NCBI GenBank assembly: GCA_038110535.1
Contig: JAYNJW010000003.1
Span: forward strand, 22,928 to 86,927
Direction: 5' to 3'
From: Chordibacter sp038110535
GTDB lineage: Bacteria; Verrucomicrobiota; Verrucomicrobiia; Opitutales; Seribacteraceae
DNA length: 64,000 nucleotides
Shown: positions 24,404 through 32,858 of the stretch, one piece after another
How the letters are laid out: each line of letters starts with the position of its first letter
Position numbering within the stretch: the stretch's first letter is position 1
The notes under the pieces: model-generated
The model's database searches: none
The model's input: only the letters and a program-made list of their open reading frames with translations
Told to the model about the DNA's origin: nothing
Position numbers and translations under genes: made by a program

Positions 24404-25507
24404 ATTAAAAGTAATATTCAATTTTGCGATCTTAGCTTATCGGCTGATTCAGAAAATCTGATTTGGAATAAGGCAAAGGAAGTAGTTCAGAGAAATGCCT
24501 ACATTTTGGGGGATGAAGTTCATGCATTTGAGAATGAGTTTGCCCAGTACTGTGATACTACCGACTGCATCGGAGTAGCCACAGGCTGTGATGCTCTTCT
24601 CTGGACAATGCAGGCCCTTGGGATAGGAAATGGGGATGAGGTCATTACGGTTGCCAATACTTTTATCGGAACTATCCTACCGATCATTAGGGCAGGTGCC
24701 ACTCCGGTGCTGGTGGATTGCGACACGATCACTCAACAAATTGATCCGCAGGCTGTAAAGGCTGCGATTACGAGTAAAACTGCTGCCATTGTAGCGGTAC
24801 ATCTTTATGGTAGGTTGGCTCCGATGGACGAACTCATAGCAATTTGCGAGAAAAATGGTTTACTCCTTTTAGAAGATGCCGCCCAAGCACATGGAGCGAG
24901 ATACAAAGGCAAAAGAGCTGGTAGTATGGGAAAGGCAGCTGGATTTAGTTTTTATCCAGCAAAAAACCTTGGGGCTTGGGGCGATGGTGGTGCTGTAACG
25001 ACTAACGACCGAACGCTGGCAGAAAAGATCGGTAGAATGATAAACTACGGCCAAGTCAAAAAATACCACCACGCAGAGCTTGGATGGAATAGCCGACTTG
25101 ATACCTTCCAGGCTGTTGTTTTATCGGAAAAATTAAAGCTTCTCGATCAATGGAATGAAATGCGTCGAATCGCGGCATCCTGGTACTATCAATTGCTTCA
25201 AGACAAAGAGGTTACTACCTATCATGAATCCAGCGAGAACGAAGCCGTACACCACCTTTTCGTGGTTACACTTAAGAATCGCGAAAAGATTATTGAAAAA
25301 TTATCAAATGTTGGAATCCCAACCGGGATACACTACCCTGTTCCAATTCATAAGCATGAATGCTTTGCGAACTATTCTTTTACACAAGGAAAGTGTTTTC
25401 CTGTGGCAGAAGAGCAGGCAACCCAATTGCTCTCTTTACCCATGCATCCTAAACTAAAAGAAAGTGAAGTAGCAAAGGTTTGTGAAACAATTAAAACCCA
25501 TATCTAA
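24404..25507 (+). CDS. DegT/DnrJ/EryC1 sugar aminotransferase; apparent ATT start
   Basis: A PLP-dependent sugar aminotransferase of about 365 residues. The PLP lysine is in S-F-Y-P-A-K-N-L-G-A, with D-A-A-Q-A-H-G upstream. The family N-terminus (I-Q-F-C-D-L, then A-Y-I-L-G-D-E-V) is encoded before the first TTG at 24506. The frame is closed by TAG at 24398, and no ATG, GTG or TTG occurs before 24506. ATT 24404 or ATT 24416 would be the start; a TTG directly followed by that TAG is also present. With the acyltransferase and Gfo/Idh genes downstream it resembles a Wlb/Fdt-type amino-sugar set (inference). Confidence 0.82.
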   Translation: MKSNIQFCDLSLSADSENLIWNKAKEVVQRNAYILGDEVHAFENEFAQYCDTTDCIGVATGCDALLWTMQALGIGNGDEVITVANTFIGTILPIIRAGATPVLVDCDTITQQIDPQAVKAAITSKTAAIVAVHLYGRLAPMDELIAICEKNGLLLLEDAAQAHGARYKGKRAGSMGKAAGFSFYPAKNLGAWGDGGAVTTNDRTLAEKIGRMINYGQVKKYHHAELGWNSRLDTFQAVVLSEKLKLLDQWNEMRRIAASWYYQLLQDKEVTTYHESSENEAVHHLFVVTLKNREKIIEKLSNVGIPTGIHYPVPIHKHECFANYSFTQGKCFPVAEEQATQLLSLPMHPKLKESEVAKVCETIKTHI

Positions 25508-25509
25508 AT

Positions 25510-25974
25510 TTGAATAGAACTCCGAAAATTTTAAAGGCGGGCATTGTTGATGTAAAATTCGGACATGGTGTCAAAGTTGTCGAACCATGCAATTTGTATG
25601 GTTGTCAAATTGGCGACGGATCTTTCATTGGCCCTTTCGTTGAAATACAGTCAAAGGCTGTAATTGGAAAAAATTGTCGTATACAGTCTCATTCATTTAT
25701 TTGTTCGCTAGTTGAGCTTGGTGATTCTTGTTTCATTGGTCATGGCGTAACCTTTACTAACGATGTTTTTAAAAGCGGAACACCTTCACCTAACCCCAAT
25801 GATTGGCTGCCAACCATCGTTGGCCAAAATGTTTCAATCGGATCAGGATCTACTCTACTACCCGTAAAAATTGCTGATGGGATTATCATAGGTGCCGGTG
25901 CAGTCGTAACCAAAGATCTAACAATAAAAGGCATTTACGCGGGAAATCCAGCCAAACTATTAAGAAAGCTTTGA
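25510..25974 (+). CDS. hexapeptide-repeat N-acyltransferase
   Basis: A 154-residue left-handed beta-helix acyltransferase built of hexapeptide repeats such as I-G-D-G-S-F and I-G-K-N-C-R. The central loop G-V-T-F-T-N-D and the C-terminal G-N-P-A-K-L-L-R are typical of WlbB/WbpD and FdtC-type enzymes that acetylate a nucleotide-linked amino sugar with acetyl-CoA. The gene directly follows an aminotransferase (two bases apart) that would provide the amine. TTG start. The sugar is inferred to be 3-amino but is not proven. Confidence 0.82.
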   Translation: MNRTPKILKAGIVDVKFGHGVKVVEPCNLYGCQIGDGSFIGPFVEIQSKAVIGKNCRIQSHSFICSLVELGDSCFIGHGVTFTNDVFKSGTPSPNPNDWLPTIVGQNVSIGSGSTLLPVKIADGIIIGAGAVVTKDLTIKGIYAGNPAKLLRKL

Positions 25975-26777
25975 GCGATATTATCACAACTTCATCAAAG
26001 GAATATATTGACAAACTAATAAGTTCAATCCCATCAAAACCAATTGGCGAAAGAATTACTTACAGGGGTTATTCAATTCTTGTAACCATGCCTTGCTGGA
26101 ACGAAGAAGGTAAGATTGGTCCCGGCGTCCAAGCAGTACCCAAAGATCTTGTCGATACAACATGTGTAGTTGACAACGGATCTTTTGATAATACGAGGAC
26201 GGAAGCACAAGATGCTGGAGCATTGGTGATTTCTCACCCAATTAATCTTGGTGCTGGTGGAGGTATTAGAACAGGTTTAGAATTTGGTTACCAAAATAAG
26301 TTCGATTTCTTAGCGGTTTTAGCAGGAGACAATCAAGATGAGCCCAAAGATCTATACCGTGCAGCAGACAAATTAATCGATGAAGAATTAGATTATGTAC
26401 AAGGATCGAGGTGGGTCGACGAGGGCAAACGAGAAAATATGACCCTGTCTAGAACAATCCTTACATGGTTATACTCCCTACTCTTTCGCATCCTATTTAG
26501 GACTAAAATAACCGATGCCACCAATGGCTTTCGAATTTTCAGAAGAGAAATTCTAGAAAATCCAAATTTAAATCTTTGGCAAAATTGGTTATTACAATAC
26601 GAAATGGAACCTTACCTTCTTATACAAACCTGTAGGTCGGGCTATAAAGTTGGAGAAGTCCCAGTTACCAAGCGTTACCATAATGATATGAAAGACAACA
26701 CCAAGATGGTTCCGTTTAAAAGTTGGTGGTCCATTCTAAGACCATTGTTTTTGATCAGCCTAAAACTCAAAAAATAA
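25971..26777 (+). CDS. glycosyltransferase family 2 (DPM1-like)
   Basis: A 268-residue GT2 protein with V-D-N-G-S-F-D-N-T (62-70) in place of the usual D-D-G-S and A-G-D-N-Q-D-E-P (about 114-121) as the DxD-region. The segment A-T-N-G-F-R-I-F is typical of DPM1-like polyprenyl-phosphate sugar transferases. It lacks the two C-terminal membrane helices of ArnC/GtrB. It lies between an amino-sugar acyltransferase and a GT-C gene, which fits loading a lipid carrier. TTG start in TTGA overlap. Confidence 0.8.
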   Translation: MSDIITTSSKEYIDKLISSIPSKPIGERITYRGYSILVTMPCWNEEGKIGPGVQAVPKDLVDTTCVVDNGSFDNTRTEAQDAGALVISHPINLGAGGGIRTGLEFGYQNKFDFLAVLAGDNQDEPKDLYRAADKLIDEELDYVQGSRWVDEGKRENMTLSRTILTWLYSLLFRILFRTKITDATNGFRIFRREILENPNLNLWQNWLLQYEMEPYLLIQTCRSGYKVGEVPVTKRYHNDMKDNTKMVPFKSWWSILRPLFLISLKLKK

Positions 26778-26781
26778 ATAT

Positions 26782-27474
26782 TTGATTAGAGCGAACAAAG
26801 TAGTTGCTTTAATTCTGTTAATTTTAGCAACATCTTTAGTCTGCTTCGAGATTATCTTAGTCGACTATGGATTTGATTTAGTGGACGAAGGTTGGCACTA
26901 CAGTAAGTTCACGTATCCCGATGAAGTTAAAGCAAGTGTTTTAAAGGACCATTTGTATAGTGGGATTTTATTCAAGGCATTGAATTATGATTTACCAAAA
27001 TTTCGATTGTTCAATATTGGCATAATGATACTTTCCTCATTAATACTGTCGATAGGGTGTATAAAATTAATAGAAATAAAATCACATAATATTGAAAATA
27101 AAAAGTTTTTTTTCATAGTAATATATTCAACAATTATAATATTTCAAATGCCCAGTATTTGGTGTGAAAGGAGCCTTGCATATAATCAATTATCTTCAAA
27201 TTTATCACAAATCTGCTTAGGTTTATTTCTTATATCTTATTTAAATTCTAAAAATTCTTCTTTATTATACTTTTTAACAGGTTCAATGGTTTCTTTTTTA
27301 TTCCTCCTGAGGCCTCCTTCAGGAGTATCAATAAGTATAATATTAATTATACTTTTCTTACTTTTAGATAGAAATTTGAATAAATTTATTTTTTTTATAA
27401 AGTTTTCGATTATTGGTTTCTTTACTTTTTTGTTTTTTACTTTTCATTTATTGAAACTCCCTACCAATATTTAA
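26782..27474 (+). CDS. GT-C membrane glycosyltransferase, N-terminal part (frameshifted gene)
   Basis: First 230 residues of a GT-C-like membrane protein, with a first membrane helix (about 6-27), an acidic loop L-V-D-E-G-W-H-Y (36-43) and further hydrophobic segments. The frame stops at TAA 27472. The next frame is open from 27384, and its translation E-T-P-Y-Q-Y-L-K-S-I-E-M-G reads naturally into the following ORF. The break most likely lies in the T-runs at about 27426-27444, where one base is missing or two are extra. Very AT-rich. Sequencing error or a real mutation are both possible. Confidence 0.7.
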   Translation: MIRANKVVALILLILATSLVCFEIILVDYGFDLVDEGWHYSKFTYPDEVKASVLKDHLYSGILFKALNYDLPKFRLFNIGIMILSSLILSIGCIKLIEIKSHNIENKKFFFIVIYSTIIIFQMPSIWCERSLAYNQLSSNLSQICLGLFLISYLNSKNSSLLYFLTGSMVSFLFLLRPPSGVSISIILIILFLLLDRNLNKFIFFIKFSIIGFFTFLFFTFHLLKLPTNI

Positions 27475-27485
27475 AGAGTATAGAA

Positions 27486-28535
27486 ATGGGAATGATGTTC
27501 GAAAAAGATCTATATAACTGCCATAGCCTTAAAACATTTTATCGATATTTCATGGAAATCTATGTAAACTTTAAGTTTGCAATAGGATTTAATAAGTTTG
27601 TTCTAATTACAACTTTCTTATTTTCAATATTTTTACCAAATAGATTTCGAATTATAACTATTTTTTCACTAATTATAACACTTTGGAAGTTTTACTCGAT
27701 CGGTGATTTGAATGGAGGTCATGGATCCCTTGAGCAATACATATGGAGATTTTATTTTAGCGTCATCCCAGTTATTTTAATTCCTATCGGAATTGCATTT
27801 GCTAAAAAAGTTTTAAACCTTGAAACATCGGAACTAAAGAGATGTATCGCCATTTCTTTCCTTTTTTTATTAATGCCTATCTTTCTAGCATTTGGAACAC
27901 ACGCACCACTAACATTTAATATGAACTTTTATGCATGTTTTTTCTTATTTGGAATTTTGTTTTTTTTAATAAAGACCTGCTCAAATATTTCAAATAATAT
28001 ATCTTTGTTTTTGCTTGCTTTATTATTAAGCATTGGCCCATCATTTGCTTCTATTAATGGAAGATTTAATAAAAATTTTTACAGCTTAAATTCTTTGTCT
28101 TCATCTCCACTAAATGAATGTGTAAATGAAATCGATTTAGAAAACTCTAGGATATATGTATCTAATAACCTTAAAAATGTTTTAATTAAACTTAAATTAA
28201 TTTTTTCTGAAATAAATCTATCGAACACTAAATATTGTTTAAATTTTGATGCACCAGGTTGGACTTTTTTGCTTGGTTTACCTCCTCACCCTATCCAACC
28301 ATGGACATTGTTTTCTAAAGGAAACTTCACTTTGAAGAATTTAGACAGTGATTCTTTTCATAGAAGTACTATAATTTTACGCAAAGGTGGAAAATCATTG
28401 ATTCAAATTCAAAATATTTACCCTGAATTCGAAAACTCTCATCGACTGCATGGTGAAGTTGAGGTAACTTACGATGATATAATACATCATAGTATACAAG
28501 TCTACGCACCTAGAAATGAATCAAAAAGTAATTAA
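27486..28535 (+). CDS. GT-C membrane glycosyltransferase, C-terminal part (frameshifted gene)
   Basis: The remaining 349 residues of the same membrane protein: a G-H-G-S-L-E-Q-Y-I-W loop, about six hydrophobic segments and a soluble C-terminal domain. Its coding frame already starts before the ATG, at about 27444 after the presumed frameshift. As a separate protein it would lack the catalytic first loop. The last 20 bases overlap the next gene. Counting both parts, the intact protein would have about 580 residues, a normal GT-C size. Confidence 0.68.
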   Translation: MGMMFEKDLYNCHSLKTFYRYFMEIYVNFKFAIGFNKFVLITTFLFSIFLPNRFRIITIFSLIITLWKFYSIGDLNGGHGSLEQYIWRFYFSVIPVILIPIGIAFAKKVLNLETSELKRCIAISFLFLLMPIFLAFGTHAPLTFNMNFYACFFLFGILFFLIKTCSNISNNISLFLLALLLSIGPSFASINGRFNKNFYSLNSLSSSPLNECVNEIDLENSRIYVSNNLKNVLIKLKLIFSEINLSNTKYCLNFDAPGWTFLLGLPPHPIQPWTLFSKGNFTLKNLDSDSFHRSTIILRKGGKSLIQIQNIYPEFENSHRLHGEVEVTYDDIIHHSIQVYAPRNESKSN

Positions 28536-29547
28536 ACTTGGTTTAATTGGTGCAGGAAGATGGGGACCAAACCTTATCGGTTCCCTAAGGCGAATTGAGG
28601 GAGTTCAAATTGAACATATTGCCGACAAAAGCCAAGAAGCTATCCAAAATATAGAGAAGAGATTTGATAACATCATACCTCACAAAGATCCTCAAACCAT
28701 AATTAAACAAAATGATTTGGATGCAGTCCTGATTGCAACTCCGGTGGACACCCACTTATCTTTGGTTGAACAAGTTCTCCAAAGCGGCAAAAATGTTTTT
28801 GTAGAAAAGCCTTTCGGCAAGTCCGTTGAAAAATGCAAATCACTCTGTGATCTTGCCAAAAGAAATGATCTGCAAATCATGGTTGGTCATGTATTTCTTT
28901 TCAATGCCTCAATTTTGGCCCTGAAAAATATTATTGATTCTGGAGAACTGGGCAAAGTCATGCATCTCGAGGCCCACAGAACAAACCTTGGGCCTGTCAG
29001 AAAAGATGTAAATGCGGTTTGGGATCTGACTTCACATGACTTATCCATTTTTGACTTTCTCCTAGATGATTTACCTAAATCAGTGAGTTGCATAGGTTCA
29101 AGTAAGTTGGACGGGAAAGTTGAAGATACCTCCTACACTACTTTTAAATATTCAAACAATATCTTAGCTCATGCTCATGCAAGTTGGTTGAACCCTCGGA
29201 AAGTTAGACAGATAACTGTAATAGGTGATAAAAAGATGGCAATTTGGGATGATTTAAATTTGGAACACCCCATAACCATTTATGATTCATCTATCGGCTT
29301 TGAGCAATCTTACTACTCAGATTCCTTTGCATCACACCGACTTTCCTACAACCGTGGGTCTGTTGTCTTGCCTGCAATTTCTACAAACGAACCCTTGCTT
29401 CAAGAAATGAATCATTTTGTAGAAGTAATAAATAAGAATGTGAAAAATCGATGCTCTGGAAAATATGCAACAGAAGTAGTAAAGTCTCTTGTTCATGCGG
29501 ACCAATCTCTTATAGCAGACGGGAAATTCGTTAAAATCAAAAGATAA
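28516..29547 (+). CDS. Gfo/Idh/MocA-family sugar oxidoreductase
   Basis: A 343-residue NAD(P)-dependent oxidoreductase. The N-terminal Rossmann motif G-L-I-G-A-G-R-W-G is at 9-17, the family E-K-P motif is in V-E-K-P-F-G-K at about 95-101, and D-L-T-S-H-D gives the catalytic His region. Relatives such as WlbA/WbpB oxidise C3 of a UDP-sugar before transamination and acylation. The aminotransferase and hexapeptide acyltransferase upstream fit that route, though two other genes lie between. ATG start, 20-base overlap with the GT-C gene. The substrate remains unproven. Confidence 0.82.
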   Translation: MNQKVIKLGLIGAGRWGPNLIGSLRRIEGVQIEHIADKSQEAIQNIEKRFDNIIPHKDPQTIIKQNDLDAVLIATPVDTHLSLVEQVLQSGKNVFVEKPFGKSVEKCKSLCDLAKRNDLQIMVGHVFLFNASILALKNIIDSGELGKVMHLEAHRTNLGPVRKDVNAVWDLTSHDLSIFDFLLDDLPKSVSCIGSSKLDGKVEDTSYTTFKYSNNILAHAHASWLNPRKVRQITVIGDKKMAIWDDLNLEHPITIYDSSIGFEQSYYSDSFASHRLSYNRGSVVLPAISTNEPLLQEMNHFVEVINKNVKNRCSGKYATEVVKSLVHADQSLIADGKFVKIKR

Positions 29548-31481
29548 TCGAAAAAAGCACCTACAGCATCAGATCATTAGGATTTTTCCTGTCTCTGCCT
29601 TGGTGGGCATTAGTCTTTTTCACAATCGAGTCTGCCCTGCTTAGAAGCAAAAATCCAGAATGGTTCAATTTGTATTCTTCTTCAAAGATCATTTTCATTT
29701 CCTTATCTGCCTTTTTTTGCCTTATCGTTTTTCTTGCACGCAAGAAGATACCAATCGCAGATCGTTGCAAACTTATCTGGGAAAAGCTCGCCTCGCATTA
29801 CCTGCTAATTTTTTTAATAACAGCATCATTATCCTCAATTTTTGTGGTTCGAGAAGGTGTTGTTGTAGGCGAAGACATCAGCGGCCAAGTGAAGTCATCC
29901 CTACAATGGATCGAAGGTAAGGTGTCCTCTCCCAATTTTTTACTTAGACCCGCCCAAAACGACCTATCTCAAAATGCAATTAATTGGAATTTGCGCCCCC
30001 CGGGAGCCGCTTTACTTCCAATTCCTGGAATGTTGATTGGTCTATCACTTGGCCATTCGATTCAATTAGCTTTATTTATATGTTCAATTGCTGGAGGGCT
30101 TGGTTGGCTTTATCTTTTTAGCAAATCGGGGATTCACCAACAAGTTCTCTTGATAATTTCTATTCTTTTTGGACTGATGGCCAGCAATTACGTTTCCCAT
30201 TTCTCGACTACCAACATTATACTTTTTGCTTTGGTTCCATGGTTTTTGATCTGGCTACTAACATTGAGTAACTCCATCAGCATCCATGGATTCTCCGGTA
30301 AAAGCTACTTAAAGGTAGGTTTTTTTCTTTTGTGCCTTGGAACCTTTTGCTGGGTGAAATTGTCCGGCATGATTGCTGCTGGAACCATTGGTGCGGTATT
30401 GCTTTTTATTATTTTGCTCAAGATTCGCAAAAGACATAAAACAACTCTTGTATTCGGGCTTTTAGGGATTTCCTTTTGGCTGCCGTTTGCAGGATTGGAA
30501 AGAGTTAATTTTATATTTTCAGGAAAAACTGCTGACCAAGCCTACAAGCAGGCAGTCAGTAGTGTTGAAGCACCATTGACTGGCGAACATTGGATGGAGA
30601 GTACGCAAGGAAGATGGTTACTCTGGAGCATTGTAGCTGCACCAGGATACTCATTGCCTACAAAAAGCATTGCCATGGGTATTCGAGATTTGGGAAAACA
30701 ATTTCAAGGTTTTCGAGATTGGATGTTTGAGAGAAAAATAAATGATCATGTTTTGTTAGCCGGTATATTCAGCATTTTTTTAACTCTACTTCTGCTCTTT
30801 GAAGGAATCTCTGCCTTTCGGATGCTTGATCTCAATTTTAGAATAATTACTTTATGTTTTTGTGTCCTTCCATTCGTTGGCTTGGCTATCTTGTCCTTTC
30901 GTTTCCAATGGAATTATCTAATGTATCATTCACATACATTTGAATTTTGGTTAGTATTCACAATTCCAACCCTAGTAATTCTATCGAAGGCGAAATACAT
31001 AGGCGTACGAACCTTATGTTTAAGTGGCATTTTGCTTGCCTTTCCTATTTATAAACATTCTCAGTCACTTGCCTATCAATTTTCCCCTGTAAGTAAACCT
31101 CAGATATCAGAAACAGAATCCTCGAGGGGGCTTTCTCAAAGTAGGTTTTCCGGTGCCATTCAATTCATTGAGGAAGATTCCATAAGTGCACTAGATATCT
31201 TATTTTTTTTACCAGCGGGAGACTCAGCCGACCTAGTGCTCCGAACCAAAATGCGCACCCTATCCACCCATTTCTCCGGCGGCAATTTCCCCAATTCCAA
31301 TCAGTTCAAAAGTTCTTGCGAGCTGAATCTTTACTGTGCCTATGATTCTTCACTTTCTGAAAATCATCCATTCATGGAAGCACTCCATTCAAAATTCCCG
31401 CAGGCAGAAAGTCGTTACATTATCTACTCAGAAGATGTGACAGTTTGTAAAATAAGGCTTGTTCCCGCAAATAATGGATAA
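29544..31481 (+). CDS. large polytopic membrane protein (GT-C-like); apparent ATA start
   Basis: About 645 residues with a dozen hydrophobic segments and a soluble C-terminal domain. The first outer loop has V-V-G-E-D-I-S-G, an acidic pair in the GT-C position. Translation upstream of the first TTG (29670) gives a good N-terminal membrane helix (L-P-W-W-A-L-V-F-F-T) preceded by a short basic tail. In that frame the only initiators after TAA 29532 are ATA 29544, which overlaps the previous stop as ATAA, or ATC 29547. The GT2 gene next door could load its lipid-linked donor. The enzymatic role is inferred from topology. Confidence 0.65.
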   Translation: MIEKSTYSIRSLGFFLSLPWWALVFFTIESALLRSKNPEWFNLYSSSKIIFISLSAFFCLIVFLARKKIPIADRCKLIWEKLASHYLLIFLITASLSSIFVVREGVVVGEDISGQVKSSLQWIEGKVSSPNFLLRPAQNDLSQNAINWNLRPPGAALLPIPGMLIGLSLGHSIQLALFICSIAGGLGWLYLFSKSGIHQQVLLIISILFGLMASNYVSHFSTTNIILFALVPWFLIWLLTLSNSISIHGFSGKSYLKVGFFLLCLGTFCWVKLSGMIAAGTIGAVLLFIILLKIRKRHKTTLVFGLLGISFWLPFAGLERVNFIFSGKTADQAYKQAVSSVEAPLTGEHWMESTQGRWLLWSIVAAPGYSLPTKSIAMGIRDLGKQFQGFRDWMFERKINDHVLLAGIFSIFLTLLLLFEGISAFRMLDLNFRIITLCFCVLPFVGLAILSFRFQWNYLMYHSHTFEFWLVFTIPTLVILSKAKYIGVRTLCLSGILLAFPIYKHSQSLAYQFSPVSKPQISETESSRGLSQSRFSGAIQFIEEDSISALDILFFLPAGDSADLVLRTKMRTLSTHFSGGNFPNSNQFKSSCELNLYCAYDSSLSENHPFMEALHSKFPQAESRYIIYSEDVTVCKIRLVPANNG

Positions 31482-32208
31482 GTTATCGGTTATAATTCCG
31501 GGCAGGAATGAAGCAGAAAACTTGGAGATTTGCATTTGTGAAATTTTGGAAGAACTGAACAAATATAAGATAAATCATGAAATCCTTGTCGTGGATGATG
31601 GCAGCACGGACAATACGCTTAGGCTTCTTCAAGATATAGCAAATCAAAACCCTACGGTTCGTTATTTAAGAAATGATAAGGAGAACGGATTTGGTCGAGC
31701 AGTAAGAATCGGACTTACAGAATTCACTGGGGATGCAGTGGCCATTATGATGGCCGACCGTTCAGACTCGCCTCGAGATCTCGTAAATTATTGGAACAAG
31801 CTGCAAGAGGGATATGAGTGTGTTTTCGGAAGCAGATTTATTAAAGGCAGCAAAGTCTATAACTATCCGAAAATAAAGCTATTGGTTAATCGATTGGTTA
31901 ATACCATGATCCGCTATGCCTTCCGAATTGAAACTAATGATGTTACCAACGCATTTAAAATATATCGGAGAGAAGTTATAGAAGGTTGTAAACCATTCAT
32001 TTCACCACACTTTAACCTGACGGTTGAAATTCCCTTGAAGGCAATTATACGTGGATATTCATGGAAAGTGGTTCCTATTTCATGGAAAAATCGGGATAAA
32101 GGCGTTGCTAAACTTAAATTAAGAGAAATGGGCTCCCGTTACTTTTTTATCATCGCTTACTTATGGTTGGAAAAGTACTTCAGCCGTGGTGATTATCGAA
32201 GAAAATGA
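31474..32208 (+). CDS. glycosyltransferase family 2 (DPM1-like)
   Basis: A 244-residue GT2 protein that probably loads a sugar onto polyprenyl phosphate. V-D-D-G-S-T-D-N-T is at about 41-49 and M-A-D-R-S-D-S-P replaces the common D-x-D-x-x-x-P. D-V-T-N-A-F-K-I-Y is the DPM1-type acceptor-side motif. I chose ATG 31474 (M-D-K-L-S-V-I-I-P), which overlaps the previous gene by eight bases, over a TTG five codons upstream. The end overlaps the methyltransferase gene as ATGA. It pairs with the membrane protein upstream. Confidence 0.82.
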   Translation: MDKLSVIIPGRNEAENLEICICEILEELNKYKINHEILVVDDGSTDNTLRLLQDIANQNPTVRYLRNDKENGFGRAVRIGLTEFTGDAVAIMMADRSDSPRDLVNYWNKLQEGYECVFGSRFIKGSKVYNYPKIKLLVNRLVNTMIRYAFRIETNDVTNAFKIYRREVIEGCKPFISPHFNLTVEIPLKAIIRGYSWKVVPISWKNRDKGVAKLKLREMGSRYFFIIAYLWLEKYFSRGDYRRK

Positions 32209-32858
32209 ATGATTGTTTAGACCAGATTTATGAAATCAGATTTTCCGGACTTGAGGAGTACAGAAACGATGTTTGGAAGATTCTAGTTAATCAATTTTTT
32301 GGCAAATGGATCAATCCAAATGACACTATCCTTGATTTGGGATGTGGCTATGGTGAATTCATCAACCATGCCAATGCCAAAATTAAACATGCGATGGATC
32401 TAAATCCTCGAACAAGAAAACTTTTAAAAGACGATGTGATTTTTCATGAGCAGGACTGCTCTAAGGCATGGCCATTGGAAGAAAACTCTTTGGACCTTAT
32501 TTTTACCAGCAATTTTTTTGAGCACCTTCCCAATAAAAAAGCTTTGAATGACACCATTACTGAAGCTAAGAAATGCCTTAAAAAGGGTGGTCTAATCATA
32601 GCGATGGGTCCAAACATTTCCGTCTTAAAAGGGAAATATTGGGATTTTTGGGATCACCATGTCGCTCTATCCGACCAGTCGATGGGAGAATTACTAGAAA
32701 TCCATGAACTTAAAGTTCTTACCTCTGTGCCCAGTTTCTTACCTTACAACATGGTAAGAACCAAACGAAAGCCTCTTTTCCTCGTCCATTTGTATTTAAA
32801 GTTTCCTTTGATATGGAGGTTGTTTGGGAAACAATTTCTAGTAGTTGCCGAAAAGTGA
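32205..32858 (+). CDS. class I SAM-dependent methyltransferase
   Basis: A 217-residue methyltransferase. SAM motif I is I-L-D-L-G-C-G-Y-G at about 43-51, N-F-F-E-H-L-P-N-K at about 104-112 is the post-acidic motif, and L-K-K-G-G-L follows. This Methyltransf_11/23 pattern is clear. It starts at ATG in an ATGA overlap and its stop overlaps the next GTG (GTGA). The acceptor is presumably a sugar or lipid-linked intermediate; nothing in the sequence fixes it. Confidence 0.82.
   Translation: MNDCLDQIYEIRFSGLEEYRNDVWKILVNQFFGKWINPNDTILDLGCGYGEFINHANAKIKHAMDLNPRTRKLLKDDVIFHEQDCSKAWPLEENSLDLIFTSNFFEHLPNKKALNDTITEAKKCLKKGGLIIAMGPNISVLKGKYWDFWDHHVALSDQSMGELLEIHELKVLTSVPSFLPYNMVRTKRKPLFLVHLYLKFPLIWRLFGKQFLVVAEK

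Noticed and set aside
27426..27445. Programmed -1 frameshifting in the split GT-C gene
   Set aside because: The T-runs do not form a slippery X-XXY-YYZ heptamer in the correct frame and no stimulatory hairpin is evident.
32813..32854. ATG start 14 codons upstream for the membrane protein at 32.9 kb
   Set aside because: The codons lie inside the methyltransferase gene; GTG 32855 gives the common 4-base overlap.
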